From Blautia sp. Marseille-P3201T (lineage in GTDB: Bacteria; Bacillota; Clostridia; Lachnospirales; Lachnospiraceae), in NCBI RefSeq assembly GCF_900120295.1, contig NZ_LT635470.1, positions 310,001 to 374,000 on the forward strand: a stretch of DNA of 64,000 nt, in the 5' to 3' direction. Of the stretch, positions 34,212 to 44,111 are shown in pieces. A program made the position numbers and the translations under genes. Within the stretch, counting starts at the first letter, position 1, and every line of letters begins with the position of its first letter. Below the pieces are notes generated by a model. It had not been told where the DNA came from. It ran no database searches and worked only from the letters and a program-made list of their open reading frames with translations.

Positions 34212-34919
34212 ATGACGGTTCCCAAGCATGTAGCAATTATCTTAGACGGAAATGGACGGTGGGCAAAGGCGAAAGGAATGCCCAGAACCTATGGACATAT
34301 TAAGGGCTGCGAAAACCTGGAGAAAATCTGTAGTATAGCAAAGGAATTAGGAGTCAAATATCTTACAGTATATGCATTTTCTACGGAAAACTGGAAACGT
34401 TCCAAAGAGGAAGTAGACGGACTTATGAAACTGTTTCGCAATTATATGAAGCGGTGTATTCAGATTTCAAAAGAAAATAAAATGTGTGTGCGTGTTATTG
34501 GTGACCCCACAATGTTTGATAAAGATTTGCAGGAGAAAATAAAGGAATTAGAAGAGTATTCCAAGCAATACGATGAGCTTCATTTTCAGATTGCTTTGAA
34601 TTACGGAAGCAGAGATGAAATAAAAAGAGCGGTAATGAAAATGGCAGAAGATGTAGAAAAGGGAGTACTTTTACCACAGCAGATTACAGAAGATGTTATT
34701 TCAGATTATTTAGATACAAAGGGACTTCCGGATCCGGATTTGTTAATTCGCACAAGCGGCGAAGAAAGGCTTTCAAACTTTTTAATGTGGCAGCTTGCGT
34801 ATACAGAATTTTATTTTACAGATGTGGCCTGGCCGGATTTTGACAAAAAAGAATTTGAAAAAGCAATTGATAAATTTAATCACAGAGACCGCAGATATGG
34901 TGGCGTGAAGGAGGAGTAA
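34212..34919 (+). CDS. uppS: Undecaprenyl diphosphate synthase
   Basis: This peripheral membrane enzyme condenses isopentenyl diphosphate units into the C55 carrier lipid for peptidoglycan. The 235-residue protein has the catalytic ILDGNGRWAKAKG near residue 9 and RTSGEERLSNFLMWQ near residue 190. The start is ATG 34212 with AGGAGGAAG in front; the frame upstream overlaps the hairpin. It ends one base before the cdsA start. Confidence 0.95.
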   Translation: MTVPKHVAIILDGNGRWAKAKGMPRTYGHIKGCENLEKICSIAKELGVKYLTVYAFSTENWKRSKEEVDGLMKLFRNYMKRCIQISKENKMCVRVIGDPTMFDKDLQEKIKELEEYSKQYDELHFQIALNYGSRDEIKRAVMKMAEDVEKGVLLPQQITEDVISDYLDTKGLPDPDLLIRTSGEERLSNFLMWQLAYTEFYFTDVAWPDFDKKEFEKAIDKFNHRDRRYGGVKEE

Positions 34920-34920
34920 A

Positions 34921-35733
34921 ATGTTTAAGACAAGACTTTTAAGCGGGATTGTCCTTGTGGCGATTGCAATCGCTTCCGTTGCTGCAGGAGGCCCTGTGTT
35001 ATTTGCAGTACTTTTGGCAATTTCTTTGATTGGAGTAGGAGAATTATATCGTGCCATGGAGGTGCACCAGAAAGGCTTTGGGGCATTGGAAATTGCAGGA
35101 TATGTAGGTACTGTTTTGTATTATCTGTCTCTTCTCTGGGTAAAGACAGATAAATTTTCTATGATGATTTTGTTGTTTACCCTGGTATTAATTATGTGCG
35201 TCTATGTATTTACTTATCCGAAATACAGAGCAGAACAAATTATGGCAGCCTTATTTGGGATTGTGTATGTAGCAGTTATGCTGTCTTATATTTATAAAAC
35301 AAGGGCTTTAGAAGGCGGTGCATGGCTGGTAGGACTGATTTTCCTGAGTTCATGGGGAAGCGATACCTGTGCATATTGTGTAGGAATGTTAATTGGAAAA
35401 CATAAAATGGCGCCGGTATTAAGCCCGAAAAAGTCCATTGAAGGTGGAATAGGAGGCGTTCTGGGAGCGGCACTTTTAGGTGCAATTTATGCACTTCTCA
35501 TTTCCGGTGTCAACCAGGCAGATGGTCACACTCCATTGATGTATGCAATTATCTGTGCAGTGGGAGCATTGATTTCTATGGTAGGAGATTTGGCGGCATC
35601 TGCCATTAAGAGAAATAAGGAAATAAAAGATTATGGAAAACTTATTCCGGGACATGGCGGTATTTTAGACCGTTTTGACAGTGTTATTTTTACAGCACCG
35701 TTTATTTATTTCCTTGCGATTGTTTTAATATAA
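34921..35733 (+). CDS. cdsA: Phosphatidate cytidylyltransferase
   Basis: This integral membrane enzyme makes CDP-diacylglycerol from phosphatidate and CTP for phospholipid synthesis. The 270-residue protein has about eight helices and the CdsA signature near the C terminus (SAIKRNKEIKDYGKLIPGHG, then DRFDS). GAAGGAGG overlaps the end of uppS. The gene is part of the conserved envelope-lipid block. Confidence 0.95.
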   Translation: MFKTRLLSGIVLVAIAIASVAAGGPVLFAVLLAISLIGVGELYRAMEVHQKGFGALEIAGYVGTVLYYLSLLWVKTDKFSMMILLFTLVLIMCVYVFTYPKYRAEQIMAALFGIVYVAVMLSYIYKTRALEGGAWLVGLIFLSSWGSDTCAYCVGMLIGKHKMAPVLSPKKSIEGGIGGVLGAALLGAIYALLISGVNQADGHTPLMYAIICAVGALISMVGDLAASAIKRNKEIKDYGKLIPGHGGILDRFDSVIFTAPFIYFLAIVLI

Positions 35734-35745
35734 AGAGGAAAGCGT

Positions 35746-36888
35746 ATGAAGAAAATTGCAATTTTAGGTTCAACAGGTTCAATAGGAACACAAACCCTTG
35801 ATATTGTCAGTAAAAATGATGATTTACAGGTAGTAGGAATTGCTGCGGGAAGAAATATTGATTTGCTGGAAAAGCAAATCCGCCAGTTTTCTCCCCGATT
35901 GGCAGCTGTGGGAGATGAAAAAAAGGCACAGGAACTGAGACTTCGTGTACAGGATACAAATTGTAAAGTGGTAGGCGGAATGGAAGGTTTAATTGAGCTG
36001 GCGGTGATGGAAGATGCAGAAATTCTGGTAACTGCCATTGTGGGAATGATAGGAATACGTCCGACTGTTGCTGCAATTTGTGCAGGAAAGCATATTGCAC
36101 TTGCTAATAAAGAAACTCTTGTTACTGCAGGGCACATTATCATGCCTTTAGCAAAAGAGCATGGTGTGAAAATTTTGCCTGTAGACAGCGAGCACAGCGC
36201 AATTTTTCAGGCATTAAACGGAGAAAATCCGAAAACTATTGAAAAATTGCTGATTACAGCTTCCGGAGGTCCGTTTAGAGGAAAGAAGACAGAAGAACTC
36301 CAGAATATGCAGGTAGAAGATGCTTTAAAACATCCTAACTGGGCTATGGGACAGAAAATTACCATTGATTCTGCTACTTTAGTAAATAAAGGGCTGGAAG
36401 TTATGGAAGCGAAATGGTTATTTGATGTAGATTTGGATAGAATACAAGTGGTAGTACAGCCTCAGAGTGTTATTCATTCTATGATTGAATTTAAAGATGG
36501 CAGTATTATGGCGCAGCTTGGTACACCGGATATGCGTCTGCCTATTCAGTATGCGCTGTATGAGGGCGAGCGTAAGTATTTAGACGGCGAGCGCCTGGAT
36601 TTTGCAAAGCTGGCATCTATTACCTTTGAAAATCCGGATATGGAAACTTTTAAAGGATTGCCTCTTGCAATGCGGGCATCGAAAATAGGAGGCTCTATGC
36701 CCACAGTTTTTAATGCTGCCAATGAAAAAGCAGTGGCATTATTTTTAAATCGCAAAATCGGATTTTTGGATATTTATAAAATTATTGAAGATGCAATGAA
36801 TGAGCATACATTAATTTTAAATCCTACGGTTGAAGAAATTTTGAATATTGAACAAGACGTATATAAGAGGATTGAAGGCAGGTGGTAA
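35746..36888 (+). CDS. dxr: 1-deoxy-D-xylulose 5-phosphate reductoisomerase
   Basis: This enzyme catalyses the committed step of the MEP isoprenoid pathway, making 2-C-methylerythritol 4-phosphate with NADPH. The 380-residue protein has the N-terminal Rossmann motif GSTGSIGTQTLDIV, the metal site in PVDSEHSAIFQ near residue 150 and the flexible-loop region MGQKITIDSATL. It supplies the precursors used by the neighbouring uppS. GAGGAAAG precedes the ATG. Confidence 0.96.
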   Translation: MKKIAILGSTGSIGTQTLDIVSKNDDLQVVGIAAGRNIDLLEKQIRQFSPRLAAVGDEKKAQELRLRVQDTNCKVVGGMEGLIELAVMEDAEILVTAIVGMIGIRPTVAAICAGKHIALANKETLVTAGHIIMPLAKEHGVKILPVDSEHSAIFQALNGENPKTIEKLLITASGGPFRGKKTEELQNMQVEDALKHPNWAMGQKITIDSATLVNKGLEVMEAKWLFDVDLDRIQVVVQPQSVIHSMIEFKDGSIMAQLGTPDMRLPIQYALYEGERKYLDGERLDFAKLASITFENPDMETFKGLPLAMRASKIGGSMPTVFNAANEKAVALFLNRKIGFLDIYKIIEDAMNEHTLILNPTVEEILNIEQDVYKRIEGRW

Positions 36889-36889
36889 A

Positions 36890-38176
36890 TTGAAAATTTT
36901 AATAGCAATTTTGATATTCTCCGTCATTATTATTTTCCATGAGCTGGGACATTTCCTTCTGGCAAAGAGAAACGGGATTAAGGTTACGGAATTTTCCCTT
37001 GGAATGGGTCCCAGACTTTTGTCTATGGAAAAGGGAGAAACCCGTTATTCTTTAAAAGTATTTCCCATAGGCGGTTCCTGCATGATGGTAGGTGAAGATG
37101 ATGACGATGACAGCGAAGGTTCTTTTAACAAGGCATCTGTGTGGGCGAGAATATCTGTTGTTGCGGCAGGACCTATATTTAACTTTATTTTGGCGTTTGT
37201 GTTTGCTATGATCATTACAAGTGTAGCAGGTTATGATCCGGCCAGGGTGCTGCAAGTGGAAGAGAATTCTCCTGCAGCTGAAGCAGGGCTTCAGGAAGGG
37301 GACATTATAACAGAATTTCAGGGGAGAAACATTGTTTTAGGAAGAGATTTGGACTCCTATATGATGCTTCATGGTCTGAAAGATGAAGATATTACCCTGA
37401 CTTATGAGAGAAATGGAGAGAAGAAAGAGATTTCTTTTGAGGCGTATAGTGAAGAGAAATATATGCTGGGATTTTCCTATGTACCCACATCGGATGGTGA
37501 GCCGGAAATTACACAGGTTGTTTTAAATGGTGCAATGATGGAAGCCGGTGTGCAGGCGGGAGATATTATCCGGGAAATCAATGGAGAAACCATTGAAACC
37601 AGTCAGGAAATACAGGAATACTGGGAGAAAAATCCGCTGGATGGCTCAGAAATTAGTCTGGGGATTGAGAGAAATGGTGAAATACAGACAATTTTATTAA
37701 CGCCACAGATGACAAAACAAGTGGATACAGGTTTTGCTTATAATTTGTACCGGGAAAAAACAAACTTTTTAGGTGTATTAAGATATAGTGCTTCTGAAGT
37801 GCGATACTGGATTTCCAATACTATAGAAAGTCTTATGATGCTGATAAAGGGGCAGTTTAGTGTAAATGACCTTTCCGGTCCGGTGGGAATTATTGATGTC
37901 ATTGGCGACTCCTACGAAGAAGCGAAAGAGGAAGGCACGGTTATGGTATGGCTGCAAATGCTGTATTGGGCAATTCTGCTTTCAGCGAACTTAGGTGTTA
38001 TGAATTTGCTCCCTATTCCGGCTTTAGATGGAGGAAGACTTGTTTTCCTGATTGTGGAAGCTGTGCGAAAGAAAAAATTAGATCCAAATGTAGAAGGAAT
38101 GATTCATTTTGCAGGATTTGTTTTATTGATGTTTTTAATGGTGTTTGTAATGTTTAACGATTTTCGAAGATTATAA
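36890..38176 (+). CDS. rseP: Site-2 metalloprotease RseP (RIP family)
   Basis: This membrane zinc protease cleaves transmembrane substrates such as anti-sigma factors and signal peptides. The TTG start at 36890 is chosen because AGGTGG precedes it and the ATG at 36848 lies inside dxr. The 428-residue protein has HELGH in helix 1, two PDZ-like regions (about 115-180 and 195-275) and the second active-site motif NLLPIPALDGGR near residue 370. It lies one base after the dxr stop and closes the block. Confidence 0.94.
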   Translation: MKILIAILIFSVIIIFHELGHFLLAKRNGIKVTEFSLGMGPRLLSMEKGETRYSLKVFPIGGSCMMVGEDDDDDSEGSFNKASVWARISVVAAGPIFNFILAFVFAMIITSVAGYDPARVLQVEENSPAAEAGLQEGDIITEFQGRNIVLGRDLDSYMMLHGLKDEDITLTYERNGEKKEISFEAYSEEKYMLGFSYVPTSDGEPEITQVVLNGAMMEAGVQAGDIIREINGETIETSQEIQEYWEKNPLDGSEISLGIERNGEIQTILLTPQMTKQVDTGFAYNLYREKTNFLGVLRYSASEVRYWISNTIESLMMLIKGQFSVNDLSGPVGIIDVIGDSYEEAKEEGTVMVWLQMLYWAILLSANLGVMNLLPIPALDGGRLVFLIVEAVRKKKLDPNVEGMIHFAGFVLLMFLMVFVMFNDFRRL

Positions 38177-38179
38177 TTG

Positions 38180-38302
38180 AACTGTCACATAAAAGAGTAA
38201 TCAGGAATATCTATACATTTTTGGCGGATTTGTTGAGTGAGTGCAGACTGAGCGTAAAATGTATAGATATTCTCAATAATTACCTGATGTGACAGTTTTC
38301 TT
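38180..38302. repeat. 118-nt imperfect palindrome (MITE-like hairpin)
   Basis: AACTGTCACAT (38180-38190) pairs with ATGTGACAGTT (38287-38297). GTAAT pairs with ATTAC, and a perfect 17-bp inner stem joins 38205-38221 with 38256-38272. A T-rich tail follows. It can terminate rseP transcription but is far larger than needed. A decayed relative lies at 59252-59325. Confidence 0.7.
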
Positions 38303-38372
38303 ATTTCATGGGAAACTGCTTCCTGCGAAATAAGAAATGCTCCGCAAGGATTGCACTGCGGCGGATGGAATT
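38300..38372. repeat. Dispersed palindromic repeat, copy 4
   Basis: CTTATTTC and GAAATAAG flank a degenerate ATGGGAA..TTCCTGC core (38300-38334). The CTCCGCAAGGATTGCACTGCGGCGGA module follows (from about 38340). The flanks stay complementary although the core has drifted. Confidence 0.65.
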
Positions 38373-38376
38373 CTTT

Positions 38377-39642
38377 TTAGACCAATTCTGCAATTCTGGT
38401 GACTCCTACGAAGATTTCCTGAATTTCGTACCAGGTAGAATAATCTATAATTCCTGTGGCTGGAAGGCCGAAAATTTGTTGAAATTTTTTGACTGCGTTT
38501 TGCGTATTTTCTCCAAAAACACCATCTACAGAAATTTTTGGAAGAGCAGGGTATGCATTAGCAATAGCATTAAGTTGTTCCTGTATTTGGCGAACCTTGC
38601 TGCCAGATGAACCAATATCTAAAGGCTGCCCCGGCCATGAGGCGGGAATTCCCGAAATTTCTTCAGCAGTGTTGATGTACATGTTGTTGCCATAGAAGTT
38701 TCGCAAGATTTCAATGGCAGAATAACCCTGATCCCCAAGGTATTTCGAACCCCACTGTGTCATCCAGTTTGGACATTGGACTCTTTGCCCATCACAATAC
38801 TGGGTTAAAATCGGCTGCCGTACACCTGGTCTTGAAAGATAATTATCAAAGAGTTCATCTACGATACGAGAGATACTTTCAAAGATGTTTCGGCCGTGCA
38901 TCCATTTATGGTCAAATGCTGTTGAAGAAGTAATTGTAAAGTCATATCCCTTATTTCTATACCATTCGGTATAAACGCGGTTTAAGGTAAAGGACATAAT
39001 TGCCAGCACATTTGCACGAATAGTATTGTCCGGCCATGTGGCATAGATTTCACTGCTGGCTACATTTTTAATATAGTCTCGATAACGAACATAATAATCC
39101 TTTGCAGTGGAGTCACTGGGAGTGCCATCATGTACAACTACATATTCGGGAATAACTACACGGCTCAGGACAATTTCTCCTGATGTATCCATAGGTTTGA
39201 TTTCATCTTCAGGGATTTTTTCGGGATATTCTCCATACAGTGTATGAGCAGGAATAACAATATCTTCAAAAGTACGTGGACCACTTTGAGGAGATAGAAC
39301 AGCTCTTTGGATTGCGGTGGCATTTGGCAGTATTTCTGCTCCGGATATATCTAAATCTTCAAAGCCTTCTTTAGAAATACGAAAAGTGTATTCTGCATAA
39401 GGTTGATATTCAGAAGGCGCCATACTGTATTCTAAAGGCGGAGCAGGAAGCTGAATTTCCGGTATCATGCCATTGGCATCTGTTTTCACTTCTTCGATAA
39501 TTGAGTCAGGATCTCCGGTATAGGAAATTTGAACAGAAGCATCTTCAACCGGCTGACTGCGAATGGAAGAGAGAACATAAAGCTGTAAATTTCCTTCGTC
39601 CGGGTGATCTGTCTGCATAGATTTTAAAGAGGTTGTATTCAT
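38377..39642 (-). CDS. sleC: SleC-like spore cortex-lytic enzyme / peptidoglycan-binding protein
   Basis: The 421-residue protein has an N-terminal carboxypeptidase-regulatory-like fold (about 10-100) and a central SleC/SpoIID-type region (about 165-325, with IRANVLAIMSFTLNRV). A C-terminal PG_binding_1 domain (about 345-410, with VDGVFGENTQNAVKKFQ) follows. In Clostridium perfringens SleC degrades cortex peptidoglycan during germination. ATG 39642 follows CCGAGG; the longer frame is rejected because it runs into repeats. The partner proteases (Csp) are not here. Its presence suggests a spore former. Confidence 0.8.
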   Translation of the reverse strand: MNTTSLKSMQTDHPDEGNLQLYVLSSIRSQPVEDASVQISYTGDPDSIIEEVKTDANGMIPEIQLPAPPLEYSMAPSEYQPYAEYTFRISKEGFEDLDISGAEILPNATAIQRAVLSPQSGPRTFEDIVIPAHTLYGEYPEKIPEDEIKPMDTSGEIVLSRVVIPEYVVVHDGTPSDSTAKDYYVRYRDYIKNVASSEIYATWPDNTIRANVLAIMSFTLNRVYTEWYRNKGYDFTITSSTAFDHKWMHGRNIFESISRIVDELFDNYLSRPGVRQPILTQYCDGQRVQCPNWMTQWGSKYLGDQGYSAIEILRNFYGNNMYINTAEEISGIPASWPGQPLDIGSSGSKVRQIQEQLNAIANAYPALPKISVDGVFGENTQNAVKKFQQIFGLPATGIIDYSTWYEIQEIFVGVTRIAELV

Positions 39643-39706
39643 AAAAATACCTCGGATTTTTCGTTGCTTTAGTATATGAATAAAAAAAGAAAAGGTGAAG
39701 ATATAG

Positions 39707-39735
39707 TTGAAATTTTTATGAATTAGAGCTAAAAT
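39707..39735 (+). promoter_or_regulatory. glpK promoter
   Basis: TTGAAA (39707-39712), a 17-bp spacer and TAAAAT (39730-39735). It lies 170 bp before glpK, leaving a long leader with a terminator-like hairpin. Confidence 0.65.
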
Positions 39736-39786
39736 GAGAACATAAGAAATGCGCTGGATAATAAAAAGACAGGGAGAAAAGGAATA

Positions 39787-39829
39787 AAGCTGTCGTAGGG
39801 AAAGAATATCTTTTCTGGGCAGCTTTTTT

Positions 39830-39830
<1 letters not shown>
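39787..39830 (+). terminator. Terminator-like structure in the glpK leader
   Basis: AAGCTGTC pairs with GGCAGCTT, with an inner GAAAGA/TCTTTTC pairing, and a T run follows. It sits between the promoter and the glpK start, so read-through or antitermination is needed. GlpP-type control is an inference from other Firmicutes. Confidence 0.5.
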
Positions 39831-41403
<1,573 letters not shown>

Positions 41404-41423
41404 TTTAGAAAGAAGATGTCATA

Positions 41424-42293
41424 ATGTTTGGAGAAAATCATGCACATATTTTCATGAATGGGATAAATTATAAAGCGGCAGTAAATCGTCATAGACAAGG
41501 GGTAGACATAGAGGTTATCCACGAACATTTTCGTGCATATAAAGAAAAGGGTATTCAGTTTATACGAGATGGCGGGGATGATTTGGGTGTGTCTGAAAAG
41601 GCGAAAGAAATCGCATCAGAGTATGGTATTATTTATCGGACTCCTATTTTTGCCATTCATAAAAAAGGGCATTATGGAGGAATTGTAGGAAAAGCTTTTA
41701 CAGATATGAAGGAATATGCCTATTTAGTAAAAGAAGTGAGAAGACGTGGCGGGGATTTTATTAAAATTATGACTACGGGGATTATGAATTTTGACACAGA
41801 TGGTTCTGTGACAGAAGAGCCTTTGAAATTTGATGAAGTAAAAGAGATGGTACATATCGCCCATGAAGAAGGATTTTGTGTAATGTCACATACAAATGGG
41901 GCAAGGGCTGTTCTGGAAGCAGCTCTTGCCGGTGTGGACAGCATTGAACATGGAAATTATATAGATGAAGAAGCTATGTGGGCAATGAGAGAAAACGGAA
42001 CTGTGTGGGTTCCTACTATAACTGTAGTGAAAAATATGATTGGCTGCGGCAGGTTCTCTGATGATGTTTTGGAAAGAATATGGGAAACAGGAAGCAGTAA
42101 TATACAAAAAGGATATGAGATAGGAGTACAGTTTGCTTTGGGCAGTGATGCAGGAGCTTATCTTGTACCTCATGGACAGGGGCTTGAAGATGAATGGGAA
42201 TGTTTTCAGGAGATTTTGGGAAAGAATAAAGAAGTAACCGAAATGCTTCTGGAAGGAGAAAGAAAAATTCAGGAGAAATTTGCAAGGAGGTAA
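41424..42293 (+). CDS. Amidohydrolase family protein
   Basis: This 289-residue metal-dependent hydrolase is of the imidazolonepropionase/dihydroorotase superfamily. The metal ligands are HAH at residues 6-8, the Lys region FIKIMTTGIM, CVMSHTNG, SIEHGNYI and the Asp in LGSDAGAYL. It begins almost at the HxH strand, so it lacks the N-terminal beta-sandwich most members have. It is followed by guanine deaminase, which hints at purine or related catabolism; the substrate is unknown. Confidence 0.78.
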   Translation: MFGENHAHIFMNGINYKAAVNRHRQGVDIEVIHEHFRAYKEKGIQFIRDGGDDLGVSEKAKEIASEYGIIYRTPIFAIHKKGHYGGIVGKAFTDMKEYAYLVKEVRRRGGDFIKIMTTGIMNFDTDGSVTEEPLKFDEVKEMVHIAHEEGFCVMSHTNGARAVLEAALAGVDSIEHGNYIDEEAMWAMRENGTVWVPTITVVKNMIGCGRFSDDVLERIWETGSSNIQKGYEIGVQFALGSDAGAYLVPHGQGLEDEWECFQEILGKNKEVTEMLLEGERKIQEKFARR

Positions 42294-42303
42294 TAGACAG
42301 TAA

Positions 42304-43593
42304 ATGCAAGAAAAGCACAGCTTTGTTTTGAAAGGGAATATTTGTTATAGTGGCAGCAATAAGAAGCTTGTTATTTGTCCAAAGAGTTATGTGGTATGTC
42401 AGGAAGGGATTTGCAGGGGTGTATTTCAGGAACTTCCAAAGGAATATGAAAGTTATTATCTAAAGGATATGAAAGATGCGTTAATTATACCGGGATTAGT
42501 GGATTTGCACACACATGCACCTCAGTACGCTTTTCGAGGTCTGGGAATGGATTTGGAATTGCTGGATTGGCTGAATACACATACGTTTCCGGAGGAAATG
42601 AAATATGCGGATGCAGACTATGCAAAGAGAGCGTATACAATGTTTGTGGATGATTTAAAGAAAAGCGCTGTTACCAGAGCTGTGATTTTTGCTACTATGC
42701 ATGTGGAAGGGACAAAAGTCCTAATGGATTTATTGGAAGAGTCTGGTCTGGATACGTATGTGGGAAAAGTGAGCATGGATAGAAATGCATTGGAAGGTTT
42801 ACAGGAAGAAAGTCCAAAAGCAGCATCAGAGGCTGTAAGACAGTGGTTACTGGAAACGGAAGGGCATTATGAGCATACCAAACCTATTTTAACTCCCCGC
42901 TTTATTCCATCCTGTTCCGATGCTTTGATGGAAGAACTTCACAATATTCAGAAAGAAACAGGATTGCCTCTACAGTCTCATTTGTCAGAAAATCCGGGAG
43001 AAATACAGTGGGTGCAGGAACTTTGCCCAAATTCTTTGAGCTACAGTGATGCTTATTATCAGGCAGGATTATTCGGAGGGGATTGTCCTACAATTATGGC
43101 GCATTGTGTTTGGCTAAAAGATGAAGAGATTTCTCTGATTAAGAAACAGGGTGTGTTTATTGCTCATTGTCCACAGTCGAATACAAATCTTTCTTCTGGA
43201 ATTGCACCTGTTCGGAAGTTTCTGGATGAAGGAATTTCAGTGGGGCTTGGCAGTGATATGGCAGCAGGATATAGCACCTCGGTTTTAAGAGCTATGGCAG
43301 ATACAATTCAATGCTCAAAACTTCGCTGGCGTCTGGTAGATACGGAACAAAAGCCTGTAACATTGGAAGAGGCGTTTTATCTGGGGACAGCAGGCGGTGG
43401 AGCATTTTTTGGAAAAGTGGGAAGCTTTTTAGATGGATATGAGTTTGATGCTGTTGTTTTTGACGACAGTGGGCTTTTACACCCTCAGGAATTAAGTGTG
43501 AAAGAACGTTTGGAAAGATTAATTTATCTGGCAGATGACAGGCAAATACAGAGCAAATTTGTAAAAGGTAATTTGATTTACGAAAAAAATTAA
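42304..43593 (+). CDS. guaD: Guanine deaminase
   Basis: This zinc enzyme converts guanine to xanthine and ammonia. The 429-residue protein has the metal motif VDLHTHAPQYAFRG near residue 67 and the guanine deaminase landmark LLDWLNTHTFPEE. QSHLSENPGE, MAHCVW and GLGSDMAAG carry the remaining ligands. AAGGAGG is 13 bp upstream, rather far. It lies 10 bp after the amidohydrolase gene. Other purine-degradation genes are not in the window. Confidence 0.92.
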   Translation: MQEKHSFVLKGNICYSGSNKKLVICPKSYVVCQEGICRGVFQELPKEYESYYLKDMKDALIIPGLVDLHTHAPQYAFRGLGMDLELLDWLNTHTFPEEMKYADADYAKRAYTMFVDDLKKSAVTRAVIFATMHVEGTKVLMDLLEESGLDTYVGKVSMDRNALEGLQEESPKAASEAVRQWLLETEGHYEHTKPILTPRFIPSCSDALMEELHNIQKETGLPLQSHLSENPGEIQWVQELCPNSLSYSDAYYQAGLFGGDCPTIMAHCVWLKDEEISLIKKQGVFIAHCPQSNTNLSSGIAPVRKFLDEGISVGLGSDMAAGYSTSVLRAMADTIQCSKLRWRLVDTEQKPVTLEEAFYLGTAGGGAFFGKVGSFLDGYEFDAVVFDDSGLLHPQELSVKERLERLIYLADDRQIQSKFVKGNLIYEKN

Positions 43594-43601
43594 AAAAACT
43601 A

Positions 43602-43630
43602 TTGACGAATGGAAAAACATTTGTTATACT
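43602..43630 (+). promoter_or_regulatory. Promoter of the first tRNA-Leu
   Basis: TTGACG (43602-43607), a 17-bp spacer and TATACT (43625-43630). The pre-tRNA leader holds a CTTGTCG..CGACAGG hairpin. Confidence 0.8.
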
Positions 43631-43662
43631 TTCACTTGTCGTTTGAGAGAAGCGACAGGTAA

Positions 43663-43746
43663 GCGGGAGTGCTGGAATTGGCAGACAGGCAAGACTAAGG
43701 ATCTTGTGTCTGTATAGACGTGTGGGTTCAAGTCCCATCTCCCGCA
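43663..43746 (+). tRNA. tRNA-Leu (anticodon AAG), copy 1
   Basis: The acceptor arms GCGGGAG and CTCCCGC pair perfectly. The anticodon stem CAAGA/TCTTG encloses loop CTAAGGA, giving anticodon AAG at 43697-43699. The long variable arm TGTCTGTATAGACG identifies a class II tRNA. CCA is not encoded. A copy identical over the whole gene lies at 45475. Confidence 0.93.
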
Positions 43747-43749
43747 TAG

Positions 43750-43795
43750 AGAAAAGCCGATATTTGTCAGGAAACTGATAGATGTCGGCTTTATT
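43750..43795 (+). terminator. Terminator of the first tRNA-Leu
   Basis: AAAGCCGA pairs with GTCGGCTTT across a branched stem. The homologous terminator at 45565 has different bases but keeps the pairing. Confidence 0.65.
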
Positions 43796-43884
43796 TGTGC
43801 TATAATAGGAAATTCCGACTTTTGTTGGAACAATGAATGAAAATAGCCCACACAAAGGTGGGCATAGGAACAAGATGACGCTCG

Positions 43885-44061
43885 TTAGAAGATATAAAAA
43901 CCTTCTACACCAGCCTCATCGGCAAATAAATCATCTTCGTTTAAAAAGTAATCCATATCCAGAAGCTCCTCCTCGCTCATATTGCGAATGTCCTTAGGAG
44001 TCATTCCTTCTGGTGGATTGTCAATGTATTTTTTGCGTAATTCCTCGATACCTGTTTTCAT
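43885..44061 (-). CDS. 58-residue acidic protein associated with the IS91 element
   Basis: This short gene lies 50 bp after the transposase gene on the same strand. It has a strong RBS (AGGAGG, 7-bp spacing) and a TATAAT just before it. The protein begins MKTGIEELRKKYIDNP and continues with MTPKDIRNMSEEELLDMDYF, then an acidic tail. It is soluble and probably helical, with no known motif. The position suggests a role in transposition or its control. The frame has no defects. Confidence 0.65.
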   Translation of the reverse strand: MKTGIEELRKKYIDNPPEGMTPKDIRNMSEEELLDMDYFLNEDDLFADEAGVEGFYIF

Positions 44062-44111
44062 GGAACCATCCTCCTTTTAGAGGATTATAGCATAGAATGT
44101 AAAAAAAGAAA

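Noticed and set aside
39661-39720. A sporulation sigma-G/E promoter for the SleC-like gene on the minus strand
   Set aside because: A CATATACTA-like -10 is visible, but no convincing -35 stands at the right spacing, so it is not listed as a feature.
39749-39787. A 12-codon leader peptide before glpK (MRWIIKRQGEKE)
   Set aside because: No RBS precedes it and the codons show no pattern typical of attenuation.
43804-43831. A further copy of the ATAGGA repeat next to the IS91 end
   Set aside because: Only ATAGGAAATT matches; the second arm is absent and the local TTCCGAC/GTTGGAA pairing is different.
43292-43873. A 193-codon minus-strand frame across the guaD 3' end and the first tRNA
   Set aside because: It runs through a tRNA gene and its promoter and terminator; it is a chance opening.
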